From: Stichopus chloronotus
Taxonomy: Eukaryota; Echinodermata; Holothuroidea; Aspidochirotida; Stichopodidae
Assembly (NCBI GenBank): GCA_021234535.1
Contig: CM037830.1
Span: forward strand, 17,911,116-17,975,115
DNA length: 64,000 nt
Direction: 5' to 3'
This document shows positions 25,730 to 37,471 of the stretch, one piece after another. Positions within the stretch are counted from its first letter, which is position 1, and every line of letters starts with the position of its first letter. Made by a program: the position numbers and the translations under genes. Below the pieces are notes generated by a model, which was given only the letters and a program-made list of their open reading frames with translations, had not been told where the DNA came from and did not search any database.

Positions 25730-28729
25730 AGGGGCGTATGGTGTGCGTTTTATGCGACTATCTCTTTTTATGATTATGCGTATATACGTCGTTTTATCCT
25801 TTTCTATATGTGCAGCATTTTGTAATTAACTTTGTTACTTCTGACACGCCAAAAGAAATTACCGTATACCGAGAACGAGACGTATGTAAAAATGCGTCAA
25901 TGTACTGACATCGACGCGTTGAAGAAATCCAAGGATTGCGTACAGCGTACGGACGAGATGGTTTGCCGTTGTTTTAGGCTACATCCGTTGGTGAGTCTGG
26001 GGGCCGTATAGGTTCCACGTCACCACTGTGACGTTCAGCAGTATGCCAATCGTTGGAAATCTAGACATATACTAAAATACTACACAACAGCTCGTCAACT
26101 ATCCAGAGGTGTCGATCCGACATGATCGTAACAAGGACGGTAGGTTAGACGATTCCTCAGCGCTGATCGATAAGTGGTCTTAACAACCACTGAAATATCT
26201 AAACGTTAGAGGAAATTTCGACTATATCTTACGTTTTTTTGTTTTTTTTTTTCACGACATGGCAGTTGTAAAATACGCCGTACCCTGCATTAGCATTTGC
26301 TGTTTTGCTAGGCCTAACCTTAACATACTGAATTCTATAAAAACTGACCACCTCATTCAAATTCGTCGTTACAGGTAACTTTCTGCAAGTGAAGCTAAAA
26401 CTGGGTCACTGTCAGGATTTTGTGCCCTCCGAATTAGGCCTACTCTCCTTTTTTTTCACGAAAGTTGATGCTTGCCTTTTTTCTGTTTGGTACGACGAAG
26501 ATTACTCAATAAATCGCTCACACAATAAATACTCCTATTTAAGGGGAATTTAGACCGTAACTGCGTTCATCGTACTGAATCGCAGAACTTTGTCGCAGAA
26601 CCGGTAGATATAAAGAATTGTACATGACACACCTGATATGTTCAATTTTTGTTTTTTGTTAAAAGATTGTCAGTTTTTTTTTGTCGCAAATTATGAAGTA
26701 ACGTTACATATTTTGTAGTTATAAGATAAACTGAAGAAGAAACAAATAAAATATTGTAAATAAAGATTGATTTCCACCATAGTTCGGTTGTGGCATGCAG
26801 TGAACCAATCACATTTGATGGACAATTGACACCATTTTTGTCCCCACCTTTTCATCTTTCTCCCTTGTTCTTTTTTTTTTCAAATCCCTTTATCATTGGC
26901 TTGAACTATATCACGATGGTCAAATTTTTTTCCACACTTTGATCAAACTTTTGACACTTAAGTTTTTTAAGAATTTTTTAGTCCACCGTGAAAGGTATTT
27001 GTTTGGCTAAAAACCGATCAATGGTCACCATGACTACGACTGAATTACTGATTTAGCAAGGAATGTGAATGTGAGATACAGGACTATCCATACATATAAC
27101 CAACGCTTACAGTAGTGCCATCAGTCTATAGGATGTAAAGCTTATGTATATAAATAGCCTAGGTGAGACTATTTTAAGATCAATCAGATTGTCGTACACG
27201 AGGGAAGAAAGCATATATAGACACATCTAAAAATCACAAACGTGTAAATTCTTCAAGGGTCGAAGAAACTACAATTCTGAGATCATGAAAGGTCAATTCT
27301 AAGTCTTGAAATTCCCGTCTCTAACCCCACCCCCCCCCCCCTCCAATCCCTCATCCACCATGCACTCAGACAAGGAATATGCTACTGAACATCCATCCTC
27401 TCTTGAACGGATGGAAGCTCGTTTATGTGTGAATGTGATGAATATGTGAGAGGGGTGGTGGTTTCCCTGGGTTACCGTGCTTTCGAGCAGAGGATTTCAC
27501 CTCCCTTCCCGGTTGGTTGAGAGAAATTTTCTGCGGGGGTGGATTTCAAATTATCATTGATCAAAGGCATTCTTATCATGGATTTGGAATGATGTGGACT
27601 AAAGAATTAGCACGCAGGTATACTTTCGATGAAAGTATGCATAGCAATTACAACACATTCCTTTATTCTTTAGTGTTCATACTAATGTAATGGTGCCTTG
27701 TAAAGATTTCGTAAACCTTTGTTTTACAGAGACTGTCCCAGGAGTGGTGTCGAAGACGCTTCGGTCTCAGCACTTGGTGGGATACTCCTCCGTTGCGCTT
27801 CAGTAACCGTGTTTGTCATTAAATTGTATTTGTGTGAGGGATAAATTTTAGCACACTATTCATGAACTGATTTTATCAGCACATTCATAATTAAATGTAA
27901 AAATCGCAAGAATGATTTTTTTTATTCACTTATTTGGTAATAGTGAATACAGAAGGAGACTTCTGATTTATTGCCAGCAATTAACATAAAACACGGAAAT
28001 GGTTCAGAAATGATTGGAATACACATTAAGTCGAAAGAGTCACGCTGCGTATACGGGCAACTCCGCGGGCGCACGGACAAAGGCTGCAGCAGTCCCTGAC
28101 CTACTTTTAACTTACAACCGTAGCGAGATGAGCCATAATGTAACTCATTATTAACAGATAACATAGTCAGACATGCAGGGACCAGTTCCAGGAACGTCCG
28201 CTAAACTAGCAGGCATGCAGAGTCTCTGACATTTTCCAATGCTACATTTTAACTTAGGAAGAAAATCTTTCACTAGTTTTACTCTTTTTTTGAGGGGGGG
28301 GGGGGAGGGAGCGGAGGGTTAAAGGCAATCTAGCTGTTTCTCACCAGAACGACGACGCGGTGTATGGGCATCACATGTAAGTGATTATCGAAGAAATGGC
28401 GACAACGGTAGGGTGGGGTTAGACGAAGTTCACTTAACGGTATCATCAATTACTTTATGGAGGCCTGTCTTTGCTGATGGGTTGATCGGCTTATGCCAGT
28501 GCCCTACATAGTCACAGAAAGATTTCTCCAAATGATGCAAGTGAATTAGTGCCGTACTTGAGCAGATCGTAGGAAACTTTGAAGCGAACTTAGAGGGTAT
28601 ATACCTGACAGAATATCTGAAGCGAGAAGAAGTTGTTGGATTTTTGCCGAGTGAATTGCAAGTGTTCATTACGTGTTGAGTCATGAGCTGTTAGAAGAGT
28701 CAAGTGATGATACTTGTACCCATTTTTGT

Positions 28730-29170
28730 CAGGCTCAACATTTGATGGCAGTTCGACAGACCTGATGACAGTTCAACAGGGTTTTAAAGGCAGCTCGACG
28801 TTTGACGGTATTTCAACTTTCAACATGTAATGGTGATTCAACATTTAATGGTAGCTAAAAATTAAGCATGTCAGCTATGATAGATCAACATTCAACACTC
28901 ATGGTATACAAATCAACATTCAACAATTAATGGTAGCTAAAAATTAAGCATGTCAGCTATGATAGATTAACATTCAACACTCATGGTATACAAATCAACA
29001 TTCAACAATTGATGGCAGTGCACACTTTCAGTATTTGATCCTTTTCAACATTCAACAGTTTATGGTAGTTCAACATTCGACAATTGATGACAGTTTACAT
29101 TCAATATTTGGTAGCAGTTAAACATTCAACAGTGATGGTGGTTCAACATTCAATGTTTGATGGTGGCTAA
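28730..29170. repeat. Minisatellite built on a caacattcaacaattgatgg core
   Basis: Many degenerate copies of a unit of about 25-30 bases (core ttcaacattcaaca...atggtag) fill some 440 bases. Inside it, an 82-base higher-order unit containing aaaattaagcatgtcagc is duplicated almost exactly (about 28845-28926 and 28927-29008). No coding frame is maintained. Confidence 0.8.
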
Positions 29171-31986
29171 ATTTGCACCAGTGGCACACCACCACCGTAA
29201 AGATAACCTGTATATAGGCAGACGGAGGACACTGAATCAAGGGTAGTCGCTACGAACGGTCGGGTGACAGAAGGAAATATTCAATAGGCCTTTGAGGAAG
29301 TCATGATATGCTTATTGCCGACGACTTTGTCTGTACATTCTGGAATACCTTCATCTTGTTGATAGCTGAGGGAAGATGGTAAGGTGTTGGGGCGGGGGGG
29401 GGGGGGAGGAATTGGTGATCATATATGGTTCTGCATTGCACAAGTTGCACAAGTTGAATTTACCCCTGCGAGAGCTTACTGAATATTTCAATAATATCTA
29501 TCTAGATGTTTAATTAAAGTGACCACTGACCTTAGTCATCATTAACCTCGTTGTAATAACTTTTCTTCTCCTTCGACCAAACTTGGATACTTTTTGTTTC
29601 ATTATTTGCATATCTATATCCTGAGCTGTTGCATATGTTTTAAACAAAAAAAATAAATAAATAAATAGATAACCTCAGTTTACCGCGTTACTGTAGTTGC
29701 AGTACAGTATCGATGTTTGATTAGTTGCAGCTGGCACATCCACGTTATATATATCCCCTGCAAAGTGTCTGATTTGCTTGACATGGGTCCGTTATCACAG
29801 GACGGAAAGAATTATATTTACAAATGTTTAACAAAAACTAAGAAACCCCTACCTGACGTTGCCTTCCCGCTACGGTCCAAAACTTCGCACGGAATTTTAT
29901 CGGGATTAAATATTGGGAGACGCTCCACTTGTTAGAGAACTCTTACCTCAAAATAGTACTCCATGCAATTAGCGGTATAATTATGATTTTGTACGTTATA
30001 TACATAAATACGCTTATGCATTAACATGTAACAACCGCATCAGCATAAACAATAAAATCAAATCCGGTAAGATAGAATACGAATAATGTCACCTTTTCCC
30101 AGAAAACGTGACTGTTACTTGAATGTATCAAGTTGAGTGGTGTCCGCACTTTAACTGAAACACATAACAACAGTCAACACTTGACTCAACCTGCAGGGCT
30201 ACCGACAAGATGGTGTTGACGGGTCGATTCCTCGTAAAGTCCCAAACAGTTATCCGTAGTTTCTGAATAGACGCATTTAGAAAACCCACCGGCCGCTGGT
30301 TGAGTTTGCAAAGAAACGTGTGAAAACTCACGAAATTCTGTTGTTCTCTGAAAAAGCTGTCGAAAGGTACACAATGGCCTGAAATGATAGTGACAACTGC
30401 ATAATACTCCAGAGAAAAGGAATACACATGGCGTTTTATTTACAGTTGGATTTTGTTTTGAAAGTTTTTCTTTCTGAATTTTTCTTTCTGAATTTCTTTT
30501 TTGTCTTCGACTTCTTCAGGACCAACACCCCAAAAATGACTCCGTGGATGACCCACATAACTTGTTTCCTCTAAAAGTTTTATCTGTACTATTGAAACAA
30601 TTATCGCTAATAGCGGTAATAACAATAATGATGATAAGAAAGACAAAATAACCCCGTGGGAAAACATCACGCTCTGTAAAAACGTTTGTGATACTTCAAG
30701 GAACTTGGAACGACCTCACACTGTGACGTTCACAACGTGTTCAGCTAAAAGTTGTGAAAAGTCATTGTGATTTACTTCATAGTATAGAACTAAGTCCAAC
30801 AGAAAGCTGATGGTTGTCTATAAAAGTAAAGGGAAGATGCAAAGGACGTCGAAACTTGTTGGCAAATTAGTGTAGAGAGGACAATAAATTAATTACAAAT
30901 ATTTATATGCATCAGTTTTGATCTGTCAAATCAACCTTACTTAGTACATTTTTTTTCATCTTCGTCGTTTTTTTAGACAGAAGCAGGGTGGACAACAAAG
31001 GATTTGATACCCTGTCTTCTTTGAATAAAAGCAATTTATTGAGAATAATGAAAGCTGGCCAGTAAACTTTTTCCAGTCATGTCAGCGAGAAACGTACGGG
31101 GAACCGCATGCTGCACGCCCTCCTGTGGATTACGTCAAAACCACTGTTATTTAAAGTCAAAGTTGACAGGTTGGAGGACACTTTTGCCTAAAAGTCATGT
31201 CGTACATCCTGAAATTTCCATGTAAAGAAGAAGGTGGTATAGACACACGTATATATAAAAGTCATAAATTTTCAGTCGATTCCTAGAATATTCTGTCACA
31301 TCATGAAATACGCATTGATGACTCACTTCATAAATGGACTGAGTTCACCTGATGGTGCTACGGTACAGTTCCAGAGGCAGCTCCCTGGTTAAACTATAAG
31401 TTACCGAATTCGGCACCATGCATGTAATGCGCTAGCGGTTTCAATCTCTGGTGCCCGTCTATACAAAATGTAACGATAACATATACTTGGTAATATTTGG
31501 TGGAAGTCCAAGTTGCAGCTCCCTGGTGGGCATAACAGATATTGCCTATACCAGCGATCAAATAAAGGCAGCTTCTTCATCCTTAAATCCTTATTTAGTT
31601 TACAGGTATAGTTTACGACTTTTCTCAGGCAAAAGCACGAAATACCAACTTTGTAGCAATTTGCAGATATGTACTTTCTTAGTCATCATAAAGGCAATTG
31701 AGGGCAAGTAAATCTTGCGTGAAACAGCGAGGGAAGCGAGACATTAGGCCTATTTGAAAATTTAGGTCGCTTTTAATCTCCTGCACAGAAAGAGAGTTTA
31801 AATTAGCGATCTCAGACTGCTCTTCAAATTAAAGACTTTTCGAAGTTCTTTGCCCCCTTTAAGCTAGGCTACAATATATACAACCGGATTAATTTTAATA
31901 ACACACGTTTCAATGACCAATATGTCAGCTGCAAGTGCGTGGTGGCTGGTTTCGAGTTACAGTTCGATCATTGAAGGGTATACTTT
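29171..31986. other. Intergenic, no gene recognised
   Basis: It contains a G run at about 29394 and two direct copies of gcagctccctgg 138 bases apart (31377, 31515). No supported coding sequence. Confidence 0.55.
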
Positions 31987-32242
31987 TTAAGAGGTTTGGT
32001 TCATTTTCTGAATCAGTGGGAAATATAAAAATGGTGCGTCACAAAAGGCCCGTTACTGTTTGCACGTGCACTCGTGTACTGTTAATAATACTATGATAGC
32101 AAAGCAGTATAAACAAACTGTATATATGGATGTTGGATTGCTACTTGCACAGAGAAACAGTAAATCAGTGATGGATACAGAGAATTATCTTCAAGAGACT
32201 GACGTCACATGAAATATCATAAAGACGAGCAATCACCTTTAA
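31987..32242. mobile_element. TTAA-flanked MITE, degraded copy
   Basis: The right end read in reverse (from TTAA at 32239-32242) gives ttaaaggtgattg..., then tatttcatgtgacgtcagtc, matching the left end of the element at 61387-61654 across about 60 bases. The interior also shares tttgcacgt...ctcgtgtact. The left end is decayed; TTAA at 31987-31990 is the likely boundary because it gives nearly the same length (256 against 268). Confidence 0.5.
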
Positions 32243-32514
32243 TTACAAGAAAAAGGCTTTCGTGGGCTATCCTGAAAGGTGCAGGCAAAACTGCAATAGC
32301 AGGTCCGCATATGCGTGGCGCTCAGTTGAAGGACAGTCCAGACAGATATTATAGAGGGCGGAACACAGTAAAACCTCGTAGGGTTCTATAACGGAACCCT
32401 AAAACCTCGAGAGCAACTGCCCCACCACTCCAGATGGTGTCCAGAACAAACGCTCGTTTTCCAATGTACTTTCTGTGTTTCACGTGACCACAAACTTGCG
32501 CAATCATATAAATA

Positions 32515-32564
32515 GGCCTACGTCATAGAGCAGGATATAGTATATCCTGCTCTATGGCCTACGT
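32515..32564. repeat. 33-bp palindrome between two 9-bp direct repeats
   Basis: The word ggcctacgt occurs at 32515-32523 and again at 32556-32564. Between them lies a palindrome whose arms catagagcaggatata and its exact complement surround one central G. It abuts the left end of the fold-back element at 32566. Confidence 0.6.
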
Positions 32565-32565
32565 G

Positions 32566-33717
32566 TATGGTTGGCCATTCCGGTCATAACGTCTAAGTCT
32601 TTACGCGTAAAGAGTTAAGACGTTATGACCGGAACGGCCAACCTGGCTAAACCGGTCATAACGTCTAAATCTTTACGCGTAAAGAAATCTTGACATTTCT
32701 TTACGGGTAAAGAATTACAACCTTGCTTTACGCGTAAAGTAATACACTTCACCTGGCCGAGACGGTCATAACGTGTAAAACTTTACGCGTAAGGTAGACT
32801 TCCACATTACAGAGAAGTAATATTAAACATAACAGAAGGGCTCATGATTGAGAGAACCATAACATCGTTACTTACAGAGTTTTCCATTATCTTGATGCAT
32901 CTAATTAAGTACACAGGGAAGGACATTCGTTGGGATGAAAAGGTATCTTAATAAAAAAAAAAAAAAAAACAAGTAAGAGCTCTCTGAAGAAAAAACTGAA
33001 TGTAACCTGTGGAAGTACTTATTACTATTACACATACCATATATACACCACAAACACCACATTATATGATTATACCCAGTGGTGACTGCGTGTACGTGTA
33101 AACAGTATGATGGTTTCTTCAATTACATCATCCACAAGTACAATTCCAATCTTCCGGTAAAGGATCTCAAATTCTTACTTTTGTAAATATTCTCATCACT
33201 CACTATCAATCTTTCATGTATGCTAAAGCAAATTTATCACAGTAATGACAGGGCAATAGCAAGCATACTGATATGGTTCTCTCGATCATGATTCCTTATG
33301 TTAAATTCAATGCTGCTGCTATTTAATGTGGAAGTCCTCTTTACGCGTAAACTTTTACACGTTATGACCGTCTTGGCCACGTGAAATGCATTTTCTTTAC
33401 GCGTAAAGAAATTTTGACCTTTCTTTACGAGTAAAGAATTTCAACCTTTCTTTACCCGTAAAGAAAGGTTGCAATTCTTCACTCGTAAAGAAATGTCAAG
33501 ATTAATTTACGCGTAAAGAGCTGCAAGCTTTCTTTACGCGTAAATAAATGCCTTTAAAGAATTGTGATTGGTCATTTCCCTAAGACGTCATTGTCATTCT
33601 TTACGCGTAAAGATTTAGACGTTATGACCGGTTTAGCCAGGTTGGCAGTTCCGGTCATAACGTCTAAACTCTTTACGCGCAAAGACTTAGACGTTATGAC
33701 CGGAATGGCCAACCATA
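32566..33717. mobile_element. Fold-back (long terminal inverted repeat) DNA element with nested palindromes
   Basis: The two ends are homologous in reverse over about 240 bases (left 32566-32808; right about 33330-33717, longer through extra internal copies). Each end opens with tatggttggccattccgg. The outermost 75 bases of each end are themselves near-perfect palindromes (left 32569-32643). The palindrome ctttacgcgtaaag or a close variant recurs about ten times (for example 32599, 32671, 32726, 32781, 33339, 33396, 33604) between repeats of ggtcataacgtctaa. A direct duplication tacgtg(t) flanks the element (32560-32565 and 33718-33723). The 520-base centre holds no convincing coding frame, so the element is non-autonomous. 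Confidence 0.8.
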
Positions 33718-33724
33718 TACGTGT

Positions 33725-35884
33725 GATTTAACTGCTCGGAAAGTCAAGTAATCGTGGCAAACGAATTTCATTTACAAGCTCGATTAGCACTAACTGGAGC
33801 GGTTCGTTTAATAATAACACGAGAAAATAGCAAATAAAATAGTTTGATTTCAACGTCTCATACCCATCTGAGCCCGAGGACGAACGTACAGTCAATCAGA
33901 GTACGCATGTTACTACTAGAATCTATTAAAGTACATTCAACCGAACTCAAAGTACACATTGTCTTTGAGAGATACATTCTATATCTAAATTAATCGTTGT
34001 GCGTGAATTTCAGTATTTGTGTGTGTCTGTTCCGAGTGGTTTTGGACAGTCGCATTGAATGCCGGAATATGTCTTAGCAGCTAGTTAAGTATAATTTGAG
34101 GTAAGTAATTTGTGCGGGAAAAATATCCTACCTACCAGTCTTTCCTCGGGTAGGAAACGAATGAGGAAACAGTCGCACTTTCTACCATGTTGTGGAGCAA
34201 ATAATCACCCGGTCGTCCAAACTTTTAAATCAAACAAACCGGTGAAATTAAGGCAGGGTTTGTTCTGCTCCATGTAGGCTACACTCTGTAGTTCCTTCCT
34301 GTGCCATTGGTGTCTTACTTAACATGAGAAGACACAGATTTACTGAAAAATAAACATAAAAGTATTGACTTACTCTAGCCCAGAACTCCTCTTAAGGACA
34401 GCCCAGACTTTCAGAAATTACAAACCCACCGCAAGCCTTTTGTCTTTATCAGGCATGTATCAATTTTATCAGAATTTTATAGCGAAAATGCCAATAATCA
34501 AAGGAGAAACGTCTTTCATCCAAGGAAATACTGCCCGTACCATTTCCTTGTGCTCAATTGCTGACCCTGGGAAGGGCGATTTCCGGCAGTCTGAAAGGGG
34601 GACATTAATGTAGGGCCTAAATTTTCTGGTTCTCTCGGTGCCAACTCAATTGGTGTGGCACTTCGCTTAGTTAGTTTTCCCACAATTATCTACTAGTCCA
34701 AAATTCTCCGGTGAGCAACTGCAGTAGATGCTAGGCCTATATTTTCGTATCATTCTGGTTGAGCCCCCCTCATTCATGGCCGAGATCTCTTGACCCATCA
34801 CCCTGCTTCTGTGACCCATCCGACTGCTCCTGTGACCCACCCCCAGCTGCTCCTGCCCCTGCCCCTGAATGCAATGAATTCTTCCTGATCGTACTAAATG
34901 GGCCTACACTAGCGCGTTGTGCTACAGTCCGCTGTTAAAGCTCCAGGATATTTAGGCCTACCAAATACTCTATTGATGAATGAGTCGAAATCACAACTTT
35001 CAGTATTCACGATATAACCATACAGTCCGTTCAATGGTGTAGAGTAATTGACGGAGTAACGAGTAAAATGCAGTTATTTATAGCTTCACTATTACAATAC
35101 AGATAGTAACGAATCGATTTTTCTTTCATGGGAAATCCACTTTTATTCTATGCTTTTAATTCTGTACGAATTCCATGAATAATGATAATAACAACACAGG
35201 AAACAGAGAAAGACAAGCGTGATCAGCTGTTAGTGACAAATTCGACACATGGCACGAATGGCGATATGGGTCAGCAGAAAATAAAACAATAGCGGCGGGT
35301 AATGCAAAAGAGCAACGAATCGTCTTTTTATCTATCTATTGTGTTGTCAGTGGTAGGACTACGATCCAGCCCCTGATTTGTTTACTGTTATGATTCTTTG
35401 AGGAATGTACCAAAATGAAGAACAAAATAAGATCGAACGTTTTGTTTTGATTGAAGCTCATGGGAACAGCAAGACGTTAAAACTCTACCAAACTGCAGAA
35501 GTGAAATACATCTGTGATGAATTATGGAAGAAGAACGTATTTGGCCATATTTGGAAATATGTAAGCAAGACCATGAGTGGCAAAATGCTTTCGAATTTTT
35601 CGTACCGTTATCTAAGTGTTGTCAAATGTCCCCTCTCAGTTCAGTTGATCTTTCACACTACTCTTTCCTGATGCTGCAGTCGTGCGTAATTACATGTGAA
35701 TGAATATTTTACAACCGGATTGTTTACACCTGTCTTAGGTTTACACGCTGTCTTCGATCGTAATGTAACTGTACCGAAGACATCCTAATTTCTAGCTTGA
35801 AGAATCATTTCCACAGTAACAAAATGGCAAACACTGGAGGGTATGGCAAGCCAAGGTGCCGTAATTTATAGAAAATCACTAGAA
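33725..35884. other. Intergenic, no gene recognised
   Basis: Ordinary AT-rich sequence between the large fold-back element and the palindrome cluster. Short frames at 34365 and 35405 have no recognisable content. Confidence 0.55.
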
Positions 35885-36010
35885 AGTTCGAAAATCCAGG
35901 TTTATCAAAACCGCAATTGGATAAACCTGGATTTTTGGTGGATAAACCTGGATTATCAAAATTATTGTGATAAATTTGGTTTATCGATCGAGAATCCGGG
36001 TTTATCGGCG
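35885..36010. repeat. Cluster of alternating inverted repeats (aatccaggtttatc)
   Basis: Copies of aatccaggtttatc and its complement occur at 35893-35906, 35919-35933, 35941-35954 and, diverged, at 35969-35985 and 35992-36006, in alternating orientation, so the DNA or RNA can fold into several stems. It lies about 110 bases upstream of the CpG-rich probable promoter. A small fold-back element remnant is the likely origin. Confidence 0.6.
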
Positions 36011-36119
36011 ATACCGATAGCCTTCATTCTCTCGGCAGCACGTAACCCTGATGCAGAAGACTGTCTGATTTTTCATTGACGCGCTTCCTCTAGTTAAACT
36101 TAGAATTTCACTGACTGGA

Positions 36120-36290
36120 CTGTTTGCGTACGTCGGTTGTACGCGTGCCGGCCGCCGGTAAGCGACGGTACGCGGTACGCATGTCCGGGCCGGTCATTGG
36201 TTACTTCAATTGCACTACTGTACTATACTGAGGTACGGTGACAACTAGACTGCGGCTTGCAAGCCTTGCTTTCCGAAATGTAGGGATATC
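36120..36290 (+). promoter_or_regulatory. CpG-rich patch, probable promoter/first non-coding exon of the sulfotransferase
   Basis: This is one of the densest CpG patches in an otherwise AT-rich window (repeated gtacgc words, gccggccgccgg), with a CCAAT word in reverse (cattggtta). It includes a donor-like site gccgccg|gtaagc (intron start 36158). It lies 1.1 kb upstream of the acceptor at 37282 that opens coding exon 1, so a leader exon ending at 36157 would fit. No TATA box was seen. Inference from composition and position. Confidence 0.35.
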
Positions 36291-37282
36291 ATATCTCAGC
36301 TCGCAATTTCGTCGCAAACGAAGTAAGTGTTTCGAGGAAGATCTTTTAGCCTATCGTCACTTCTTTTGCAAGCTGTTCCGACCCATTTAGAATATATCAC
36401 AATTCTATGAACCATGCCTAAGTTAGTGGCTACCTGTTGATGTGCTGTAAGAGCGTAACGCAAGCCTAACTTAAGCTTAACGTTAGGCTGCGTATAAATA
36501 ATTCTGTCGTTTTCGAAGAATTGTCGTTTATGATCAATCTCGTCCATTTTAACAAGTTAATGCACGATTTTTTTCAAAGAGATCTTTGTGGCTTTGCCAT
36601 AGGGATAGGGTAGGCGGGATAGCCTAAATAAGGCTTAGGCCGAGGCCTTACTGTTACGGCAAAGTTAATACTTAAGCAAGGCATAGCCTAGCTATAACAG
36701 ATAAACCGAAATAGGGCTAACTTAGACTGGGCCCTAGTTGTTTTCACAGAGTGGCAACGAAATGTCCTTTGACTTTGCCGGAGCAGAGGGAGATTAACGG
36801 TTTAACAACGAGCACGCCAATGCAATGGAACCAGTTGAACTTCGGGCAGCAAGGCTAAATGTGTTGTACATAGCCTAACGTTAGGTTAGGGACTTAGGCC
36901 TAGACCTTTTCTAGGCTAGGATATCGTTTAGCATTAACAGCCACATGTGGGCAAAGTGTGGCACCAACTGGTAGTTGTAAAGGATTTTTAACCATAAGCT
37001 GGTTAAAGTTATAAAATATCGTTATCGGTCAACTAACAAGACTCAAACATGAGGGAATATCTTAGGAGTAGGACTTAGGCTTATTTACTTACTAGGATTT
37101 TTTCATTAAAATGCCTTACATTTTCACTTCCCAATCCCTGGGAAGTGAATATATACATTATGATAAAGAGAAATAGATAACGCGTTATTCTAACAAGGCA
37201 ACCACTACATCTCGTGTGCCCCCTTATGTCAGCCATATTATGTTAGTATCTCACGAAGAAAAAAAAATTACTTCTCTTTCAG

Positions 37283-37471
37283 GCAGGGTTTCGTCGAGAG
37301 TTTGTTGCAACTTAAAGCCGGAATTTACCAATAAATCATTGACCACAATGACGAAAAAGTTCACGAGAAAATGGAAGATCATACTCTTCCTGTTGGTATC
37401 ATCCTTTGTTCTGATAAACATCAAAGTGACTTATTCAGTATTGTGGGAAGGAACAGACCATACCGAATGCG
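37283..37471 (+). CDS. CHST-like: Sulfotransferase exon 1 (5' UTR end plus signal anchor)
   Basis: The exon starts after a strong acceptor (ttctctttcag, ending 37282) and ends at donor g|gtaagc (intron start 37472). Bases 37283-37347 are 5' UTR. The CDS starts at the ATG at 37348 and gives 41 codons plus one base. It encodes a basic tail followed by about 22 mostly hydrophobic residues (ILFLLVSSFVLINIKVTYSV), a typical type II Golgi anchor, then an acidic start of the stem (WEGTDHTEC). Confidence 0.7.

Larger units (their letters stand above)
23901..28729. other. Intergenic, no gene recognised
   Basis: It holds the GT microsatellite, the unassigned frame at 24080-24556 and C runs near 27330 and G runs near 28297. 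Nothing else could be supported. Confidence 0.55.

Noticed and set aside
36296..36547. Minus-strand frame beginning MDEIDHKRQFF near the CpG patch, as a divergent gene
   Set aside because: It is short and has no recognised family; a bidirectional promoter would be speculation.
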